DNA of 64,000 bases from Saccharothrix deserti (GCF_009769385.1 NZ_VKAB01000011.1:310001-374000), one strand, 5' to 3'. Shown: positions 7,564 through 17,299, numbered from the stretch's first letter. Notes: generated by a model not told the origin, from the letters alone. Made by a program: numbers and translations.

Positions 7564-10383
7564 TCACGCCGCGTAGGTGGCGTCCTGGGCCGTGCTCACC
7601 ACCTTCCGCGCATCGGCGGCGGTGAGCAGACCGGCGTCCGCCCACGCCTGCGCGGTGGCCTTCACGTGCTGGATCAGGTGACCCTTGCCCCGGAACGGCG
7701 CGGCGGCCCACACCTCGTCGAGGAACGTCGTGCCGTCGCTCCGGCTCGGGTTCGCCACTCCGGAGTCCCGCCCGCCGAACGCGATGGCCGGCTCACGGCG
7801 GTGGAAGTAGACGTGCGTCGGGTCCTCCGTGCCCTCGAAGAACGGCGCGAACTCGACCCCGTCCAGCACGTGGTGCAGCGGCTTGCCCGACACGGGCGTC
7901 AGGCTGGGCAGCAGGTCACCGGACAGGCCGGCGTTGCGGTACAGCCCGAGCTCCAGGAACGTCCGGCGGGCGTCACGCGCGACCAGGTTCACCGGACCGT
8001 AGAACAACGTCTGCGTCGCCGGATCGTCCAACGCCCGCTCCACCCGCAGCTTGAACGGGATCGAGACGCTCACGGTGTCGCCGCTGCGCCACGTCCGGGA
8101 CAGGGTGAAGTACGAGCCCGCGACGGCGTCACGCGGCACCCTCTCACCGTTGACCTCGACCCGGAACCCGGACCGCGCCCACCCCGGCACGCGCAGGTGC
8201 AGGTCGAACCGGCCGCCGCCGCGCACGGTGATCGTGGTGCCCTGCTCGATCGGGTAGTTCGTGGTCTGCGTGACCGTGACGCCCTTCTCCTCCCACTTCA
8301 ACGTGGACGCGCTGTAGAGGTTGACGTACAGCGCGCTGCCGTCGGCCTTGGCGAAGTACACCGAGTCCTGGTACTTGGTCGCGCTCTCCATGCCGGTGCC
8401 CTCGCAGCACGTGGTGCCGGCCTTCGGCGTGTAGTCCCGCACGTGACCCGGCAGCAGCCCGATGAAGTACGTGACCAGTGGCTTCTCCGCGTCGGCCCGG
8501 TCCTGTTTGGACCCCAGCACCTGGTTGTAGAGCGCGCGCTCGCAGTAGTCCATGTACTTCGGGTCCTGCTCGTGGAAGAACAGCACCCGGCTCAGCTTGA
8601 GCATGTTGTAGGCGCAGCACGTCTCGGCGTTGGTGTCGCTCAACGTGCCGACGATGCTGCCGCGCGCCTTCCAGAACTCCGCCGTGCTCGTGCCGCCGAT
8701 GCTGTACATGCGGGTGGGCACGACCATGTCCCAGAAGTTCCGCGCCGCCGTCAGATAACGCTGCTCGCCGGTCTCGTCGTGCAGCCGCACCATGCCGGTG
8801 AGGATCGGGATGTGCTGGTTGGCGTGCAGGCCGTCGAGGATGTCGGTGCCCGCGGCGCACGAGTCGATGAGCCGGTCCAGGTCGAACAGCTTGGCCAACG
8901 CCAGGTGCTCGGCCTTGCCGCTGATGGCGTGCAGGTCGCAGATCGCCTCCACGAGGCCGCCGAACTCGCCGCTGGAGAAGATGCCCCACATCCGCTGGAG
9001 CGTGGCCTTGGGCAGCTTGGACAGCCGCGAGTGCATCCAGTCGCACATGCCCTCGGCGAGGTCGAGCGCCCGCTCGTCGCCGGTGTTGAGGTAGGCGTCG
9101 AGCAGGCCGCGCAGGATCTTGTGCGCGGTGTAGTACGGCGCCCACACGACGGTGTAGTTGCCGCTGGTCATCGATTCCAGCGTGATGAACTGCGTCTCCG
9201 GGTAGGCGGCCAGGAAACCGGGGTGGCTCGGCAGGCCCCACGTGCGCCGCAACGTCGCGTGCTGACCGCGCCCGGACGCGTCGGCGAACGTCGCGCCCTG
9301 CGTCTCGTCGAAGCCGTACGACGCCAGGTCGCCCTTGGCCGGGGTGTCGCGCAGCTGCCGGATCTCGTCCGCGCTCAACGCCCGCGACCACACGTTGACC
9401 TCGTCCAACGCACCGGCGAACACCGGGTCGGGGTAGTTGGACCGGCCGAGCCAGTTGTTGCGCAGCTGCCCGAGCACCGCCGGGTTGAGCGTCATGGCGG
9501 TGTTCAGGCCGACCTGCTCGCCGTTGACGTACAGCGTGCCCGTGGTGCCCGCGATGGTCACCGCCACGTGGCTCCACTCGTTGAGCGGCAACGGCGCGGT
9601 GCCGTTGATGCCCTGCTCGCGGCCCGGACCGCCGGTGGTGATGGCGAACCGCGGCACGCCGGTCTGGTTCCGTGCGGCCAGGTACAGGTACCGGGTGGTG
9701 TCGTTGCCGAAGTCGAACACCCGCGCCCAGTTGGCGTCGTGCGTCGGCTTGACCCACGCCGAGATGGTGATGGTGGCGGCGTTGCCGAGCACGGTCGGCG
9801 GCAGGTCGACGTACTGGTACGAGCCGCGCAGGTGCTCGGTGGCCGACCCGAACCGACCCGGCGTGGCGAGCACCACCGGGTCACGCCGCAGCGCGTCGCG
9901 GACCTCGACCAACGCGCCGATCATGTACCGGATCTTGTCGGCGTAGCTCTCGTCCCCGGTGCCCGCGTACGCCTGGGACAGCATGGTGAGGAAATGCCCG
10001 GTGTAGTGGCCCCGCAGGTTGCCGTTGGCCTCGCCGTCCAGGCCCTCCCAGCCGCCGGGCGCCACCGCGCCACGCGTGGACAGCCCGGCGTTCGCGCGGA
10101 AGACCTGCAACAACCGGTCCACGTCGTACCCGCGGCCGTAGTCGAGCATCAGATCGCGCTTGGCGGCGAAGACGCTGTTGCCGAGTGACACGTCGTCCAA
10201 CGCGAACGGCCGCACCCGCCACGCCGCCGGCGGAGGCAGTGCGGACCCGGACCCGGACCCCGCCACCGACGCGGCGGCGGGCTGGGCGCTCGCCTGCCCG
10301 GCGATGCCGGACGCGACCAGGGGAGTGGCCGCCGCCAACGCCGTGGCGCGGAGGAAAGCTCGCCGGTCTACGGGCTGTGCCAT
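7564..10383 (-). CDS. Tat-exported GH127 beta-L-arabinofuranosidase-like protein with inserted LamG domain
   Basis: A 939-residue secreted glycoside hydrolase. The N-terminus carries a Tat signal (RRAFLRATALAAATPLVASG) ending near AQPAAA. The (alpha/alpha)6 GH127 (DUF1680) domain is interrupted at about residues 155-320 by a LamG/concanavalin-like module (ITISAWVKPTHDANWARVFD). After it the barrel resumes with the Cys-rich catalytic segments NAETCCAYNML and TTCCEGTG, which in GH127 supply the Cys nucleophile and zinc ligands. Likely substrates are beta-linked L-arabinofuranosides of plant wall glycoproteins. The ATG at 10383 follows an AGAGAGG site. It is the most distal gene of locus 1, and a strong hairpin precedes it. 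Confidence 0.87.
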   Translation of the reverse strand: MAQPVDRRAFLRATALAAATPLVASGIAGQASAQPAAASVAGSGSGSALPPPAAWRVRPFALDDVSLGNSVFAAKRDLMLDYGRGYDVDRLLQVFRANAGLSTRGAVAPGGWEGLDGEANGNLRGHYTGHFLTMLSQAYAGTGDESYADKIRYMIGALVEVRDALRRDPVVLATPGRFGSATEHLRGSYQYVDLPPTVLGNAATITISAWVKPTHDANWARVFDFGNDTTRYLYLAARNQTGVPRFAITTGGPGREQGINGTAPLPLNEWSHVAVTIAGTTGTLYVNGEQVGLNTAMTLNPAVLGQLRNNWLGRSNYPDPVFAGALDEVNVWSRALSADEIRQLRDTPAKGDLASYGFDETQGATFADASGRGQHATLRRTWGLPSHPGFLAAYPETQFITLESMTSGNYTVVWAPYYTAHKILRGLLDAYLNTGDERALDLAEGMCDWMHSRLSKLPKATLQRMWGIFSSGEFGGLVEAICDLHAISGKAEHLALAKLFDLDRLIDSCAAGTDILDGLHANQHIPILTGMVRLHDETGEQRYLTAARNFWDMVVPTRMYSIGGTSTAEFWKARGSIVGTLSDTNAETCCAYNMLKLSRVLFFHEQDPKYMDYCERALYNQVLGSKQDRADAEKPLVTYFIGLLPGHVRDYTPKAGTTCCEGTGMESATKYQDSVYFAKADGSALYVNLYSASTLKWEEKGVTVTQTTNYPIEQGTTITVRGGGRFDLHLRVPGWARSGFRVEVNGERVPRDAVAGSYFTLSRTWRSGDTVSVSIPFKLRVERALDDPATQTLFYGPVNLVARDARRTFLELGLYRNAGLSGDLLPSLTPVSGKPLHHVLDGVEFAPFFEGTEDPTHVYFHRREPAIAFGGRDSGVANPSRSDGTTFLDEVWAAAPFRGKGHLIQHVKATAQAWADAGLLTAADARKVVSTAQDATYAA

Positions 10384-10415
10384 GTGGGACCTCTCTGGAA
10401 AGGGACGGCAGGGGA

Positions 10416-10452
10416 CGGCTGTCGGCGGTGCACAGGGCACCGCCGACAGCCG
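10416..10452 (-). terminator. Intercistronic 16-bp hairpin in locus 1
   Basis: Arms CGGCTGTCGGCGGTGC and GCACCGCCGACAGCCG with a 5-base loop lie between the CBM35 hydrolase gene and the LamG-GH127 gene, both on the minus strand. It may terminate or stabilise the upstream transcript. Only about 32 bp separate it from the next start codon, leaving no room for a full promoter downstream. Confidence 0.7.
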
Positions 10453-10475
10453 GGATGACGGACTGGCGGCGCGGA

Positions 10476-12185
10476 TCAGGTCAGCTGGATGTAGTCCAGT
10501 TCCGCGTACCCGGTGGCGCCGGCGAAGTAGGGGGAGCCCTTCGCCAGCCGGATCACGTTGTAGCCGGCCCGCAGGCTGACCGTGGTGCTCACGGTGGAGC
10601 CGAACTGACCCCACCCGGTCGTCGGCGGGTAGCTGATCGTCGACCACGCGCCGCCGTTGTAGGCCAGGCCGTGTGTCGAAGTCGCCCCGGTGCCGTTGGC
10701 GTACCCGATGGTCATCGTGTAGTTGCGCGCCGTCGGCACGTTGACGATGAAGTCGACGTAGCTCGCGGTGCGCGAGTCGCCGGTGTTGTCGATCCGGCCG
10801 ACGTACCCGCCGTTGGACGCGCCGCTCGCGGAGAGCCGTTCGGCGCGGAACACCGACGCGTTCTCGGCCTCGTACCGCTGCTGGTAGGCCGGCACGCCGC
10901 TGGTCGGCTCGATCACCAGGTGGTACGCGGCAGTCGCCGACATGTTCTGCACCGGCACCGTGATCTGCCCGTTGGTGACGGTGTAGGTGGTGTTGGAGAT
11001 CGTGGTCGGGGCGGACACGGCGGTGAACCGCCCGGAGCCCGGCGTGGACTCCAACCTGACCCGGACGGTGCCGCCCAGCGCGCCGAGGCCCGTGATCCGC
11101 ACCGAGTTCGTGCCCGACTCGTCGCCGAACGCGACCTCGACCCTCCGCCGCGTGCTGTCGTAGGCGGCGAACCCGTCGATACCGGTCTGCGCGGGCGGGG
11201 TGGTGCGCACCATCTGCCCGGCCATGTCGCCGTACCACTTGTAGAGCCACCACGACGCGGTCGGCTGGTTGTTGTTCACCACCAGGCCGTTGACCGTGCC
11301 GTACTCGTACCAGAACGTCCGGTCGGCGGCCCACACCCCGGCGCGTTCCAGCTTGGCGATGTAGTTGGCGACGCGGCCGGGCACGTCGACCTCGTCCGGC
11401 GCGGCGTACTCGTTGATGAAGATGCGGCGCGGGCTGATGCCCAGCGACGACTCGATCGACCGGTAGGCCGCGACGTTCGCCGCGATCCTCGATGACGAGG
11501 TGTTGTTCAGCTCGTGCCACACCACGATGTCGGGCAGGGCGTTGTTGTCGCGGGCGACGGTGAGGAACGTCCGCATCCGGTCGGCGTTCCAGGACGCGTG
11601 GCTGGGACCGGCGAGCGGGGTGACCGTGTCGCGGGTGCGGATCCGCTGCACGGTGCGCACCCAGCCGGCGTTGAAGTCACCGGCCGCGGAGGTGTTCCAG
11701 GTGTAGTCCGGCTCGTTCCACACCTCGTACGCCGTGATGTTGCTGACGCTGGTCGCGGCCAGCCGGTCGTTGACGATCTGGTCGACCTTGGCCAGCCAGT
11801 CGTCCCAGCTCACCCACTTGTACGGGAAGTCCGGGTAGATGTCCGGCAGCCGCACGACCTGCGCGGCGCCCACCCGGTCGGCCTGCGGTGCGACGAGGAT
11901 CGCGTCACCGCCGGGCGGCTGGCCGTTGGGGCGCTGCCCGACCCTGGGCGGCGGCTGGGTCAGGGTGTGCATCTTGATGGGCAGCAGGGTCGAGTCGGCC
12001 GGCCTGCTGTTCTCCGCGAGCGCGTACAGGCCGCCGGACGCGGCGTGCGTGACCGGCCGGAACGGGACGCCGGCGTCGACCACCAGCGTGTGACCGGCGG
12101 CCTGTGCTTGCGGGGGTGGGGCCACCAGGGTGGTGGCGGCGAGGGCGGAGACCGCTAATGCGGTCCGCAGTGTCGGCTTTGGCAC
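10476..12185 (-). CDS. Secreted clan GH-A glycoside hydrolase with C-terminal CBM35
   Basis: A 569-residue exported protein with signal peptide (ALAVSALAATTLVAPPPQAQA). The barrel has the clan GH-A acid/base motif EVWNEPD and a likely nucleophile in IFINEYAAP, and most resembles GH39-like retaining enzymes. A beta-rich linker follows, then from about residue 435 a carbohydrate-binding module of the CBM35/CBM6 type (RYEAENA, SYVDFIVNVP, LDYIQLT). The substrate cannot be named; the neighbours suggest arabinose- or xylose-containing plant glycans. It sits between two GH127 genes, with a hairpin after its stop. Confidence 0.75.
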   Translation of the reverse strand: MPKPTLRTALAVSALAATTLVAPPPQAQAAGHTLVVDAGVPFRPVTHAASGGLYALAENSRPADSTLLPIKMHTLTQPPPRVGQRPNGQPPGGDAILVAPQADRVGAAQVVRLPDIYPDFPYKWVSWDDWLAKVDQIVNDRLAATSVSNITAYEVWNEPDYTWNTSAAGDFNAGWVRTVQRIRTRDTVTPLAGPSHASWNADRMRTFLTVARDNNALPDIVVWHELNNTSSSRIAANVAAYRSIESSLGISPRRIFINEYAAPDEVDVPGRVANYIAKLERAGVWAADRTFWYEYGTVNGLVVNNNQPTASWWLYKWYGDMAGQMVRTTPPAQTGIDGFAAYDSTRRRVEVAFGDESGTNSVRITGLGALGGTVRVRLESTPGSGRFTAVSAPTTISNTTYTVTNGQITVPVQNMSATAAYHLVIEPTSGVPAYQQRYEAENASVFRAERLSASGASNGGYVGRIDNTGDSRTASYVDFIVNVPTARNYTMTIGYANGTGATSTHGLAYNGGAWSTISYPPTTGWGQFGSTVSTTVSLRAGYNVIRLAKGSPYFAGATGYAELDYIQLT

Positions 12186-12229
12186 CGTGCACCTCGTTCA
12201 GGGGATGGGGTGGGGAGGGTGGCGGCGTG

Positions 12230-14137
12230 TCATCCGGTGGTGGCGGTCGGGATCCAGACCCGCATCGGACCGGGGGCCCGGTTGCCCCACAGGAAGTACG
12301 GGATCGCGGTGAGGCTGAGCGGTGTGGCGTCGTGCTCGGGCATGTCGGTCCGGTACAGGTCGTCACCGCCGGGCGGCACGACCGTGCCGTGAGCGGTCAA
12401 CGTCACCGGGACGGCGGGCAGGTCGGTCTCGACGACGGCGGCGGCCGGGTCGATCCGCACGTCCTCCAGCACCACGTCGGCGGGCAGATCGGCCTGCTCC
12501 ACGCAGTAGACGAGCGGGCCGCGGGCCAGCGCGACGCAGCCGCGGACGGCGTCGACGCGCGGGTGGGCGGTGACCACGCGGACCGGCATCGCCAGGTCGA
12601 GCGTGACGGTGACACCGGCCGACCAGTCCCGGTGCAGCCGCACGTACCCGCCGTCCGGTGTCACGTCGACCGGCACGCCGTCGACCAGCACGGACGGTTC
12701 GGCGCACCAGCCGGGCACGCGCAGGGCGAGCGTGAACGGCGCCGAACCCGTCACCGTCAACTCCACCCGCCCGTCCCACGGGTACTCGGTGCGCGTGACG
12801 ACCTCGACGGCGGCGCCGTCCACCTCGGCGCGCACGGTGCCCGCCGAGTACAGGTGGACCTGGAGCCCGCTGTCGTCCGTGGTGGCGGTGTAGCCGTGCA
12901 GGGAGGCGACGAGGCGGGCCAGGTTCGGCGGGCAGCACGCGCACCTGTACCAGGGCAGGCGTTGCGACGGCGCGTCCTCGTCGGAGCCGTCGTGGCCGGT
13001 GCGCAGGTGCAGGGGGTTGGAGTAGAAGAAGTGCTTCCCGTCCAACGATGTCGAGCCCGCCACCGCGTTGTAGAGCGCGCGCTCCATCTCGTCGGCGTAG
13101 CGGGCTTCACCGGTAGCCAGCAGCATCCGCCAGTTCCACTGGACACTGGCGATCGCTGCGCACGTCTCGCCGTACGCCCGGTCCGCCGGCAGCTCGTACG
13201 GGTCGCCGAACGCCTCGTCGCGGTGACGTGACCCCTGCGCGCCGGTGATGTAGGTCTTGCTGCCGAACGCGTCCTCCCACAACCGGCGGGCGGCGTCGAA
13301 CAGCTCGTCGTCGCCGGTCTCCACGGCGACGTCGACGACCCCGGCCAGCAGGTACAGCTGCCGCACGACGTGGCCTGCCACCGCGTCGGCGTCGCGCACC
13401 GGCACGTGGTCCTGGAGGTAGGCGTGGCCGAAGTGCGCGCCGTCGAGCAGACCGTTGCCGCGCACGTCGACCATGCGTCGGGCCAGGTCGAGGTAGGGCC
13501 GGTGCCCGGTCACCCGGTACAGCTCCACCAGGGCGGTCTCCACGCCGGGGTGCCCGTCGAGCGGGGTGGGGCCGTCGGGCGCGCCGAAGTGGTCGACCAG
13601 CAGGTCGGCCACGCGGCGGGCGACCGCGACCAACTCCGCGCCGACCCCGGCGCGTGCGGCGGCGACGGCCGCCTGGATGAGGTGGCCAGCGCAGTACATC
13701 TCGTGGCTGTAGTGCAGTTCCTGCCAGCGGAGTTCGGGCTTCACCACGGTGTAGTACGAGTTGAGGTAGCCGTCGTCGCCCTGCGCCTTCGCCAGCAGCG
13801 CGGCGGTCGTGTCGACGAACGCGAGCAGCCGTTCGTCGTTCGGGTCGGAGGTGAGCTGCCAGGCGGCGGCTTCGAGCGTCTTGTGGACGTCGGAGTCGGC
13901 GAACCAGAAGTTGCGGAATTCGCCGGTCTTCTCGCCGGTGACCAGCCGCAGGTTGTCCAGCGCGCCGTGGGTGCCCAGTTGGTCGATGCAGTGCGGCAGG
14001 GTGCCGGTGGCGTTGCGCCGCTGCCACCCGCCGAAGAAGCCGTCCGGCGCGAAGGCCACGCCGTCGAGCGGGACCGGGAGCAGGGTGGTTTTCGCGGTCG
14101 GGGTCGGCTGGACGGGGCCTTGGTGCAGGTCAGTCAT
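12230..14137 (-). CDS. Cytoplasmic GH127 beta-L-arabinofuranosidase
   Basis: A 635-residue protein without signal peptide, close in length to HypBA1-type GH127 enzymes. The segments LPHCIDQLGTHGALDNLRLV, AYGETCAAIASVQWNWRML and the Cys cluster YRCACCPPNLARL are present. In the family the Glu and Cys of the first pair with two adjacent Cys residues of the second to bind zinc, one Cys being the nucleophile. It would release L-arabinose from imported beta-arabino-oligosaccharides. It lies 12 bp downstream of the MalG-type permease gene, consistent with one operon. Confidence 0.9.
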   Translation of the reverse strand: MTDLHQGPVQPTPTAKTTLLPVPLDGVAFAPDGFFGGWQRRNATGTLPHCIDQLGTHGALDNLRLVTGEKTGEFRNFWFADSDVHKTLEAAAWQLTSDPNDERLLAFVDTTAALLAKAQGDDGYLNSYYTVVKPELRWQELHYSHEMYCAGHLIQAAVAAARAGVGAELVAVARRVADLLVDHFGAPDGPTPLDGHPGVETALVELYRVTGHRPYLDLARRMVDVRGNGLLDGAHFGHAYLQDHVPVRDADAVAGHVVRQLYLLAGVVDVAVETGDDELFDAARRLWEDAFGSKTYITGAQGSRHRDEAFGDPYELPADRAYGETCAAIASVQWNWRMLLATGEARYADEMERALYNAVAGSTSLDGKHFFYSNPLHLRTGHDGSDEDAPSQRLPWYRCACCPPNLARLVASLHGYTATTDDSGLQVHLYSAGTVRAEVDGAAVEVVTRTEYPWDGRVELTVTGSAPFTLALRVPGWCAEPSVLVDGVPVDVTPDGGYVRLHRDWSAGVTVTLDLAMPVRVVTAHPRVDAVRGCVALARGPLVYCVEQADLPADVVLEDVRIDPAAAVVETDLPAVPVTLTAHGTVVPPGGDDLYRTDMPEHDATPLSLTAIPYFLWGNRAPGPMRVWIPTATTG

Positions 14138-14149
14138 GGAGATTCCTTC

Positions 14150-14965
14150 TCAGCCCTTGAGGGCGCCCGAGGTGAAACCGCGTACGTAATGCCGTTGCAG
14201 CAGGAGGAACACGACGACGCACGGCAGCGCCGACGTGACCACACCCGCTTGCAGCGCCTCGAAGTCGACCGACCCGAGGCTGCCGGACTGGAGGTTGAAC
14301 AACGCGACCGGAAGCGTGAACTTCGAGCCGTCGGTCAGGAAGATCAGCGGCGCGACGAACTCGTTCCACGCCGCGAGGAAGGAGAACAGGCCGACCGTGA
14401 CGATGCCGGGGAGCACACCGCGCAGCAGGACCCGCCACAACGCGCTGCCCGGCGTGCAGCCGTCGATGAGCGCCGCCTCCTCCAACTCGCGCGGCAGCGC
14501 CTCGAACGAACTGCGCATCATGAACAGCCCGAACGGCAGCTGGAACATCGCCAGCACCAGCCCCAGGCCGATCAGCGAGTTCTGCAGGCCGATCCAGCCG
14601 AGCAGGATGTAGAGCGGGACCAGGATCGTGGTGTACGGCACCATCAGGATCGCCAGCGTGACCAGGAACAGCAGGTTGTGGCCGGGGAACCTCAGCCGCG
14701 CCAGCGCGTACCCTCCCAGGGTGGTCGTGACGACGGTGACCACGACCGCGACCACCGCGACCACGACCGTGTTGAGCAGGTACGTGCCCACCCCGCTGCC
14801 GTAGTCGGCCAGCCGCTCGTAGTTGTCCACACCCCAGCCCGGCTCGCCGCCGGCGGCCCGCCTGCTGTTGACCGACGAGTAGAGGGTCCACAGCATCGGC
14901 AGCAGGAAGAGCACGGCCAGAGCGGAGCCCGTGACGTGGAAACCGGCGGTGCGCGCGCGGGACAT
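14150..14965 (-). CDS. Carbohydrate ABC transporter permease, MalG type
   Basis: A 271-residue inner-membrane permease with six predicted helices. The EAA loop (LEEAALIDGCTPGSALWRVL), which contacts the ATPase, is clear, and the C-terminus QRHYVRGFTSGALKG is typical of MalG-type subunits. The start at 14965 has AAGGAG about 10 bases upstream. It pairs with the MalF-type subunit encoded 29 bp upstream and the binding protein before that. No ATPase gene is in the locus. Confidence 0.92.
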   Translation of the reverse strand: MSRARTAGFHVTGSALAVLFLLPMLWTLYSSVNSRRAAGGEPGWGVDNYERLADYGSGVGTYLLNTVVVAVVAVVVTVVTTTLGGYALARLRFPGHNLLFLVTLAILMVPYTTILVPLYILLGWIGLQNSLIGLGLVLAMFQLPFGLFMMRSSFEALPRELEEAALIDGCTPGSALWRVLLRGVLPGIVTVGLFSFLAAWNEFVAPLIFLTDGSKFTLPVALFNLQSGSLGSVDFEALQAGVVTSALPCVVVFLLLQRHYVRGFTSGALKG

Positions 14966-14994
14966 GGCGCCCAATCTCCTTGCGGTGGAAGCGA

Positions 14995-15924
14995 TCAGCG
15001 GCCGCCACGGCGCAGCAACCGCAGCTGCGCGCCGTTGACCAGGATGAGGACGGCGAGGATCGCGACGGACACGGCGGCGGCCCGGCCGAGGTCCTGGGAC
15101 AGGAACGCCTCGCGGTAGACGCTGATGACCACGGTGGCGGTCTCGTGCCTGCCGCCGGTGAGGATGAAGAACTGGTCGAAGGCCAGCAGCGAGCCGGTCA
15201 ACGACAGCACCATGGTCAGCGCGAGCGTCGGCCGCAGCAGCGGCAGCGTCACCCGCCACAGGATCTGCCACCGGTTCGCACCGTCGGCGCGGGCCGCCTC
15301 GTAGAGCATCGGGTCGATGCTCTGCAGTCCGGTCATCAGGATGAGCATGTAGAAACCGGCGAACCGCCAGGTGATCATCCCGACCGTCGACGCGAGCGCG
15401 TTGTCCGTCGAGCCGAGCCAGTCGACCGAGCCGAGCCCGAGGAACCGGACCAGCTCGTTCAACGGTGACGCCTCGGTGTTGAACAGCCCGTAGAACAGCA
15501 GGCTGGTGGACGCGAGCCCGACCACGCTCGGCAGGAACAACGCGGTCCGGTACACACCCACGCCCGGCCGGCTCTCCTGCACCAGCAGGGCGAGTCCGAA
15601 CGCGACGAGACCGAGCACCACCGTCGTGACGGCCGTGTACTTCAGGGTGAACACGATCGCCCGCAGGAACAACGGGTCCTGCAGGGCGCTGTAGTTCTCC
15701 ACCCCGTTCGGGGCCGACGCGCCCAGCAGCGGCCAGTGGTTGAACGACATCCACACCATCAGCACCAGCGGGATGACGAACAGGACCACCACCAGCAGTG
15801 CCATCGGGCTCGCGTAGAGGATGCCCAGCCTGCGCCGCGCACCGGCGATGGTGGCGCGGCGTCGGCGGTCCGGCGGTGTCGGTCGGGTCGACGTCGGCGG
15901 TCGGGTGCGGGTGACGGTCGCCAT
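14995..15924 (-). CDS. Carbohydrate ABC transporter permease, MalF type
   Basis: A 309-residue permease starting with a basic cytoplasmic tail and then a strong first helix (MALLVVVLFVIPLVLMVWMS). The EAA loop YEAARADGANRWQILWRVTL is present near residue 220. The ATG at 15924 lies 2 bp after the stop of the binding-protein gene, showing tight coupling. It forms the translocation pore with the MalG-type partner. Confidence 0.92.
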   Translation of the reverse strand: MATVTRTRPPTSTRPTPPDRRRRATIAGARRRLGILYASPMALLVVVLFVIPLVLMVWMSFNHWPLLGASAPNGVENYSALQDPLFLRAIVFTLKYTAVTTVVLGLVAFGLALLVQESRPGVGVYRTALFLPSVVGLASTSLLFYGLFNTEASPLNELVRFLGLGSVDWLGSTDNALASTVGMITWRFAGFYMLILMTGLQSIDPMLYEAARADGANRWQILWRVTLPLLRPTLALTMVLSLTGSLLAFDQFFILTGGRHETATVVISVYREAFLSQDLGRAAAVSVAILAVLILVNGAQLRLLRRGGR

Positions 15925-15926
15925 CG

Positions 15927-17228
15927 TCAGCCGCCGCTCGCCAGGGACTCGGTGATGGTGCCGTTGTGCTGCTTCAACGTCTCGCCGACGTCCCGCGAGC
16001 CGAACAGCGCGTCGGTGACCGCGGCCGTCCACGGGCCGTTGGTGTCGTTGAACGTCTTGCCGAAGTTCACCGAGATCGGCGTCTGGCCCTCACCCGCGAG
16101 CAGGTTGAAGACCCGCAACCGGTTGTCCTGCTTGGCGTAGGTGTTCTCGGCGAGGTCGCTGCGCACGGTGATGTTCTTGTTCTTCGCCAGGACCTCGACC
16201 TGGGCCGACTCGGAGAGCGTCCAGGAGATGAAGTCCCACGCCGCCGCGGCCTTCGTCGAGTTGGAGCTGATGCCGAGCACGTCACCGCCGACGAACGACG
16301 ACCGGCCGCCCTTCGGGCCGGGGATCGGCGCGACACCGATCTGGAGGCCCGCGCCTTCCTTCATGCCCTGCAACGCGGTGGCGCCCATCGGCTGGATGCC
16401 GATCTTGCCCTCGCTGAACAGCTGGGTCCACGTCGGACCGGACTCGTTCTTCGCCGACGTCGGCACGATGCCCTCGGCGTACATCCGGCGCATCGTCGCG
16501 TAGACGTCGGTGGCGGAGCCGTTGTCGAGGGTCGAGGCGGTGCCCTCTTGGTCGAGGACGGTGTCACCGGAGGCCCAGATCATCGGCCAGGTGGTGAACA
16601 ACATGCAGCCGGGGCACGCGCCGCCGTAGAAGTAGCCGTCGACGTCACCGAGCGCGTCGATCTTCTTCGCCGCCTCGTACAGCCCTTCCAGCGTGGTCGG
16701 CGGGTTCTCCGGGTCGAGCCCGGCCCGGCTGAAGAGGACCTTGTTGTAGAACACCGCGGACAGGTCGATGTCGTGCGGCACCCCGTAGACCTTGCCGTCG
16801 TGCGTCGCGGCCTCCACGTGCGCCGGCGCGAGCTTGTCCTTGAACGGCAGCGTGTCGACCCTCGCCGACAGGTCGAGGTACACGCCCTTGGAGGCGTAGT
16901 TCGGCGCGTACACCACGTCGGCGGCGAGGATGTCCGGCAGCTGCTTCGCACCGGCCGCCGTGCCGACCTTCTGCTGGTAGGAGTCGGCCGGGAAGACGGT
17001 CAGCTCCACCTTGTTCTTGTGGCTCGCGTTGTAGGCGTCGACCAGGGTCTGGCTGAACGTGGCCGTCGGCGACCGGGTCCACATGGTGAGCGTGGTGCCG
17101 TCGTCCACGGAGGTGGTGTCGTTCGCCGACGAGGCCGGCGGGGCGCTCTGGCACGCGGAGAGGAGCAGCAGCGCCGCCGCGGCGGTGGCGAGCCTCCGGC
17201 GTGCCCGGGTCGGGGGGAGTGGACTCAT
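15927..17228 (-). CDS. Sugar ABC transporter substrate-binding lipoprotein (locus 1)
   Basis: A 433-residue family 1 extracellular solute-binding protein. The signal peptide ends in a lipobox LLSAC, and the mature start TTLTMWTRSPTATFSQTLVD is typical. The ligand is unknown; the neighbours point to arabino- or related oligosaccharides. The ATG at 17228 has a GAGGAGA site. A longer frame to 17318 crosses the promoter and operator and is rejected. It is first in an operon of binding protein, MalF, MalG, GH127 and possibly the two downstream hydrolase genes. Confidence 0.92.
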   Translation of the reverse strand: MSPLPPTRARRRLATAAAALLLLSACQSAPPASSANDTTSVDDGTTLTMWTRSPTATFSQTLVDAYNASHKNKVELTVFPADSYQQKVGTAAGAKQLPDILAADVVYAPNYASKGVYLDLSARVDTLPFKDKLAPAHVEAATHDGKVYGVPHDIDLSAVFYNKVLFSRAGLDPENPPTTLEGLYEAAKKIDALGDVDGYFYGGACPGCMLFTTWPMIWASGDTVLDQEGTASTLDNGSATDVYATMRRMYAEGIVPTSAKNESGPTWTQLFSEGKIGIQPMGATALQGMKEGAGLQIGVAPIPGPKGGRSSFVGGDVLGISSNSTKAAAAWDFISWTLSESAQVEVLAKNKNITVRSDLAENTYAKQDNRLRVFNLLAGEGQTPISVNFGKTFNDTNGPWTAAVTDALFGSRDVGETLKQHNGTITESLASGG

Positions 17229-17280
17229 CTGGCTGTCTCCTCGTGCGTGGTCGGCGCCGGCTTCATCGCACGGAAAATTA

Positions 17281-17294
17281 GGAAACCGGTTGCC
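17281..17294. promoter_or_regulatory. LacI-type operator at the locus 1 importer promoter
   Basis: GGAAACCGGTTGCC is a near-perfect palindrome centred on AACCGGTT, the CG-centred form bound by many LacI-family repressors. It lies just downstream of the importer's -10 element, where bound repressor would block transcription. The LacI gene of the locus starts 113 bp away on the other strand. Confidence 0.7.
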
Positions 17295-17299
17295 TTGAG

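Noticed and set aside
7498..10188. An 896-codon plus-strand frame opposite the LamG-GH127 gene
   Set aside because: Shadow of the GH127 gene; low-complexity composition and no ribosome-binding site.
12230..14137. Considered transfer of the sugar loci on a mobile element
   Set aside because: No transposase, integrase, attachment repeats or tRNA is seen, and base composition is uniform with the neighbours.
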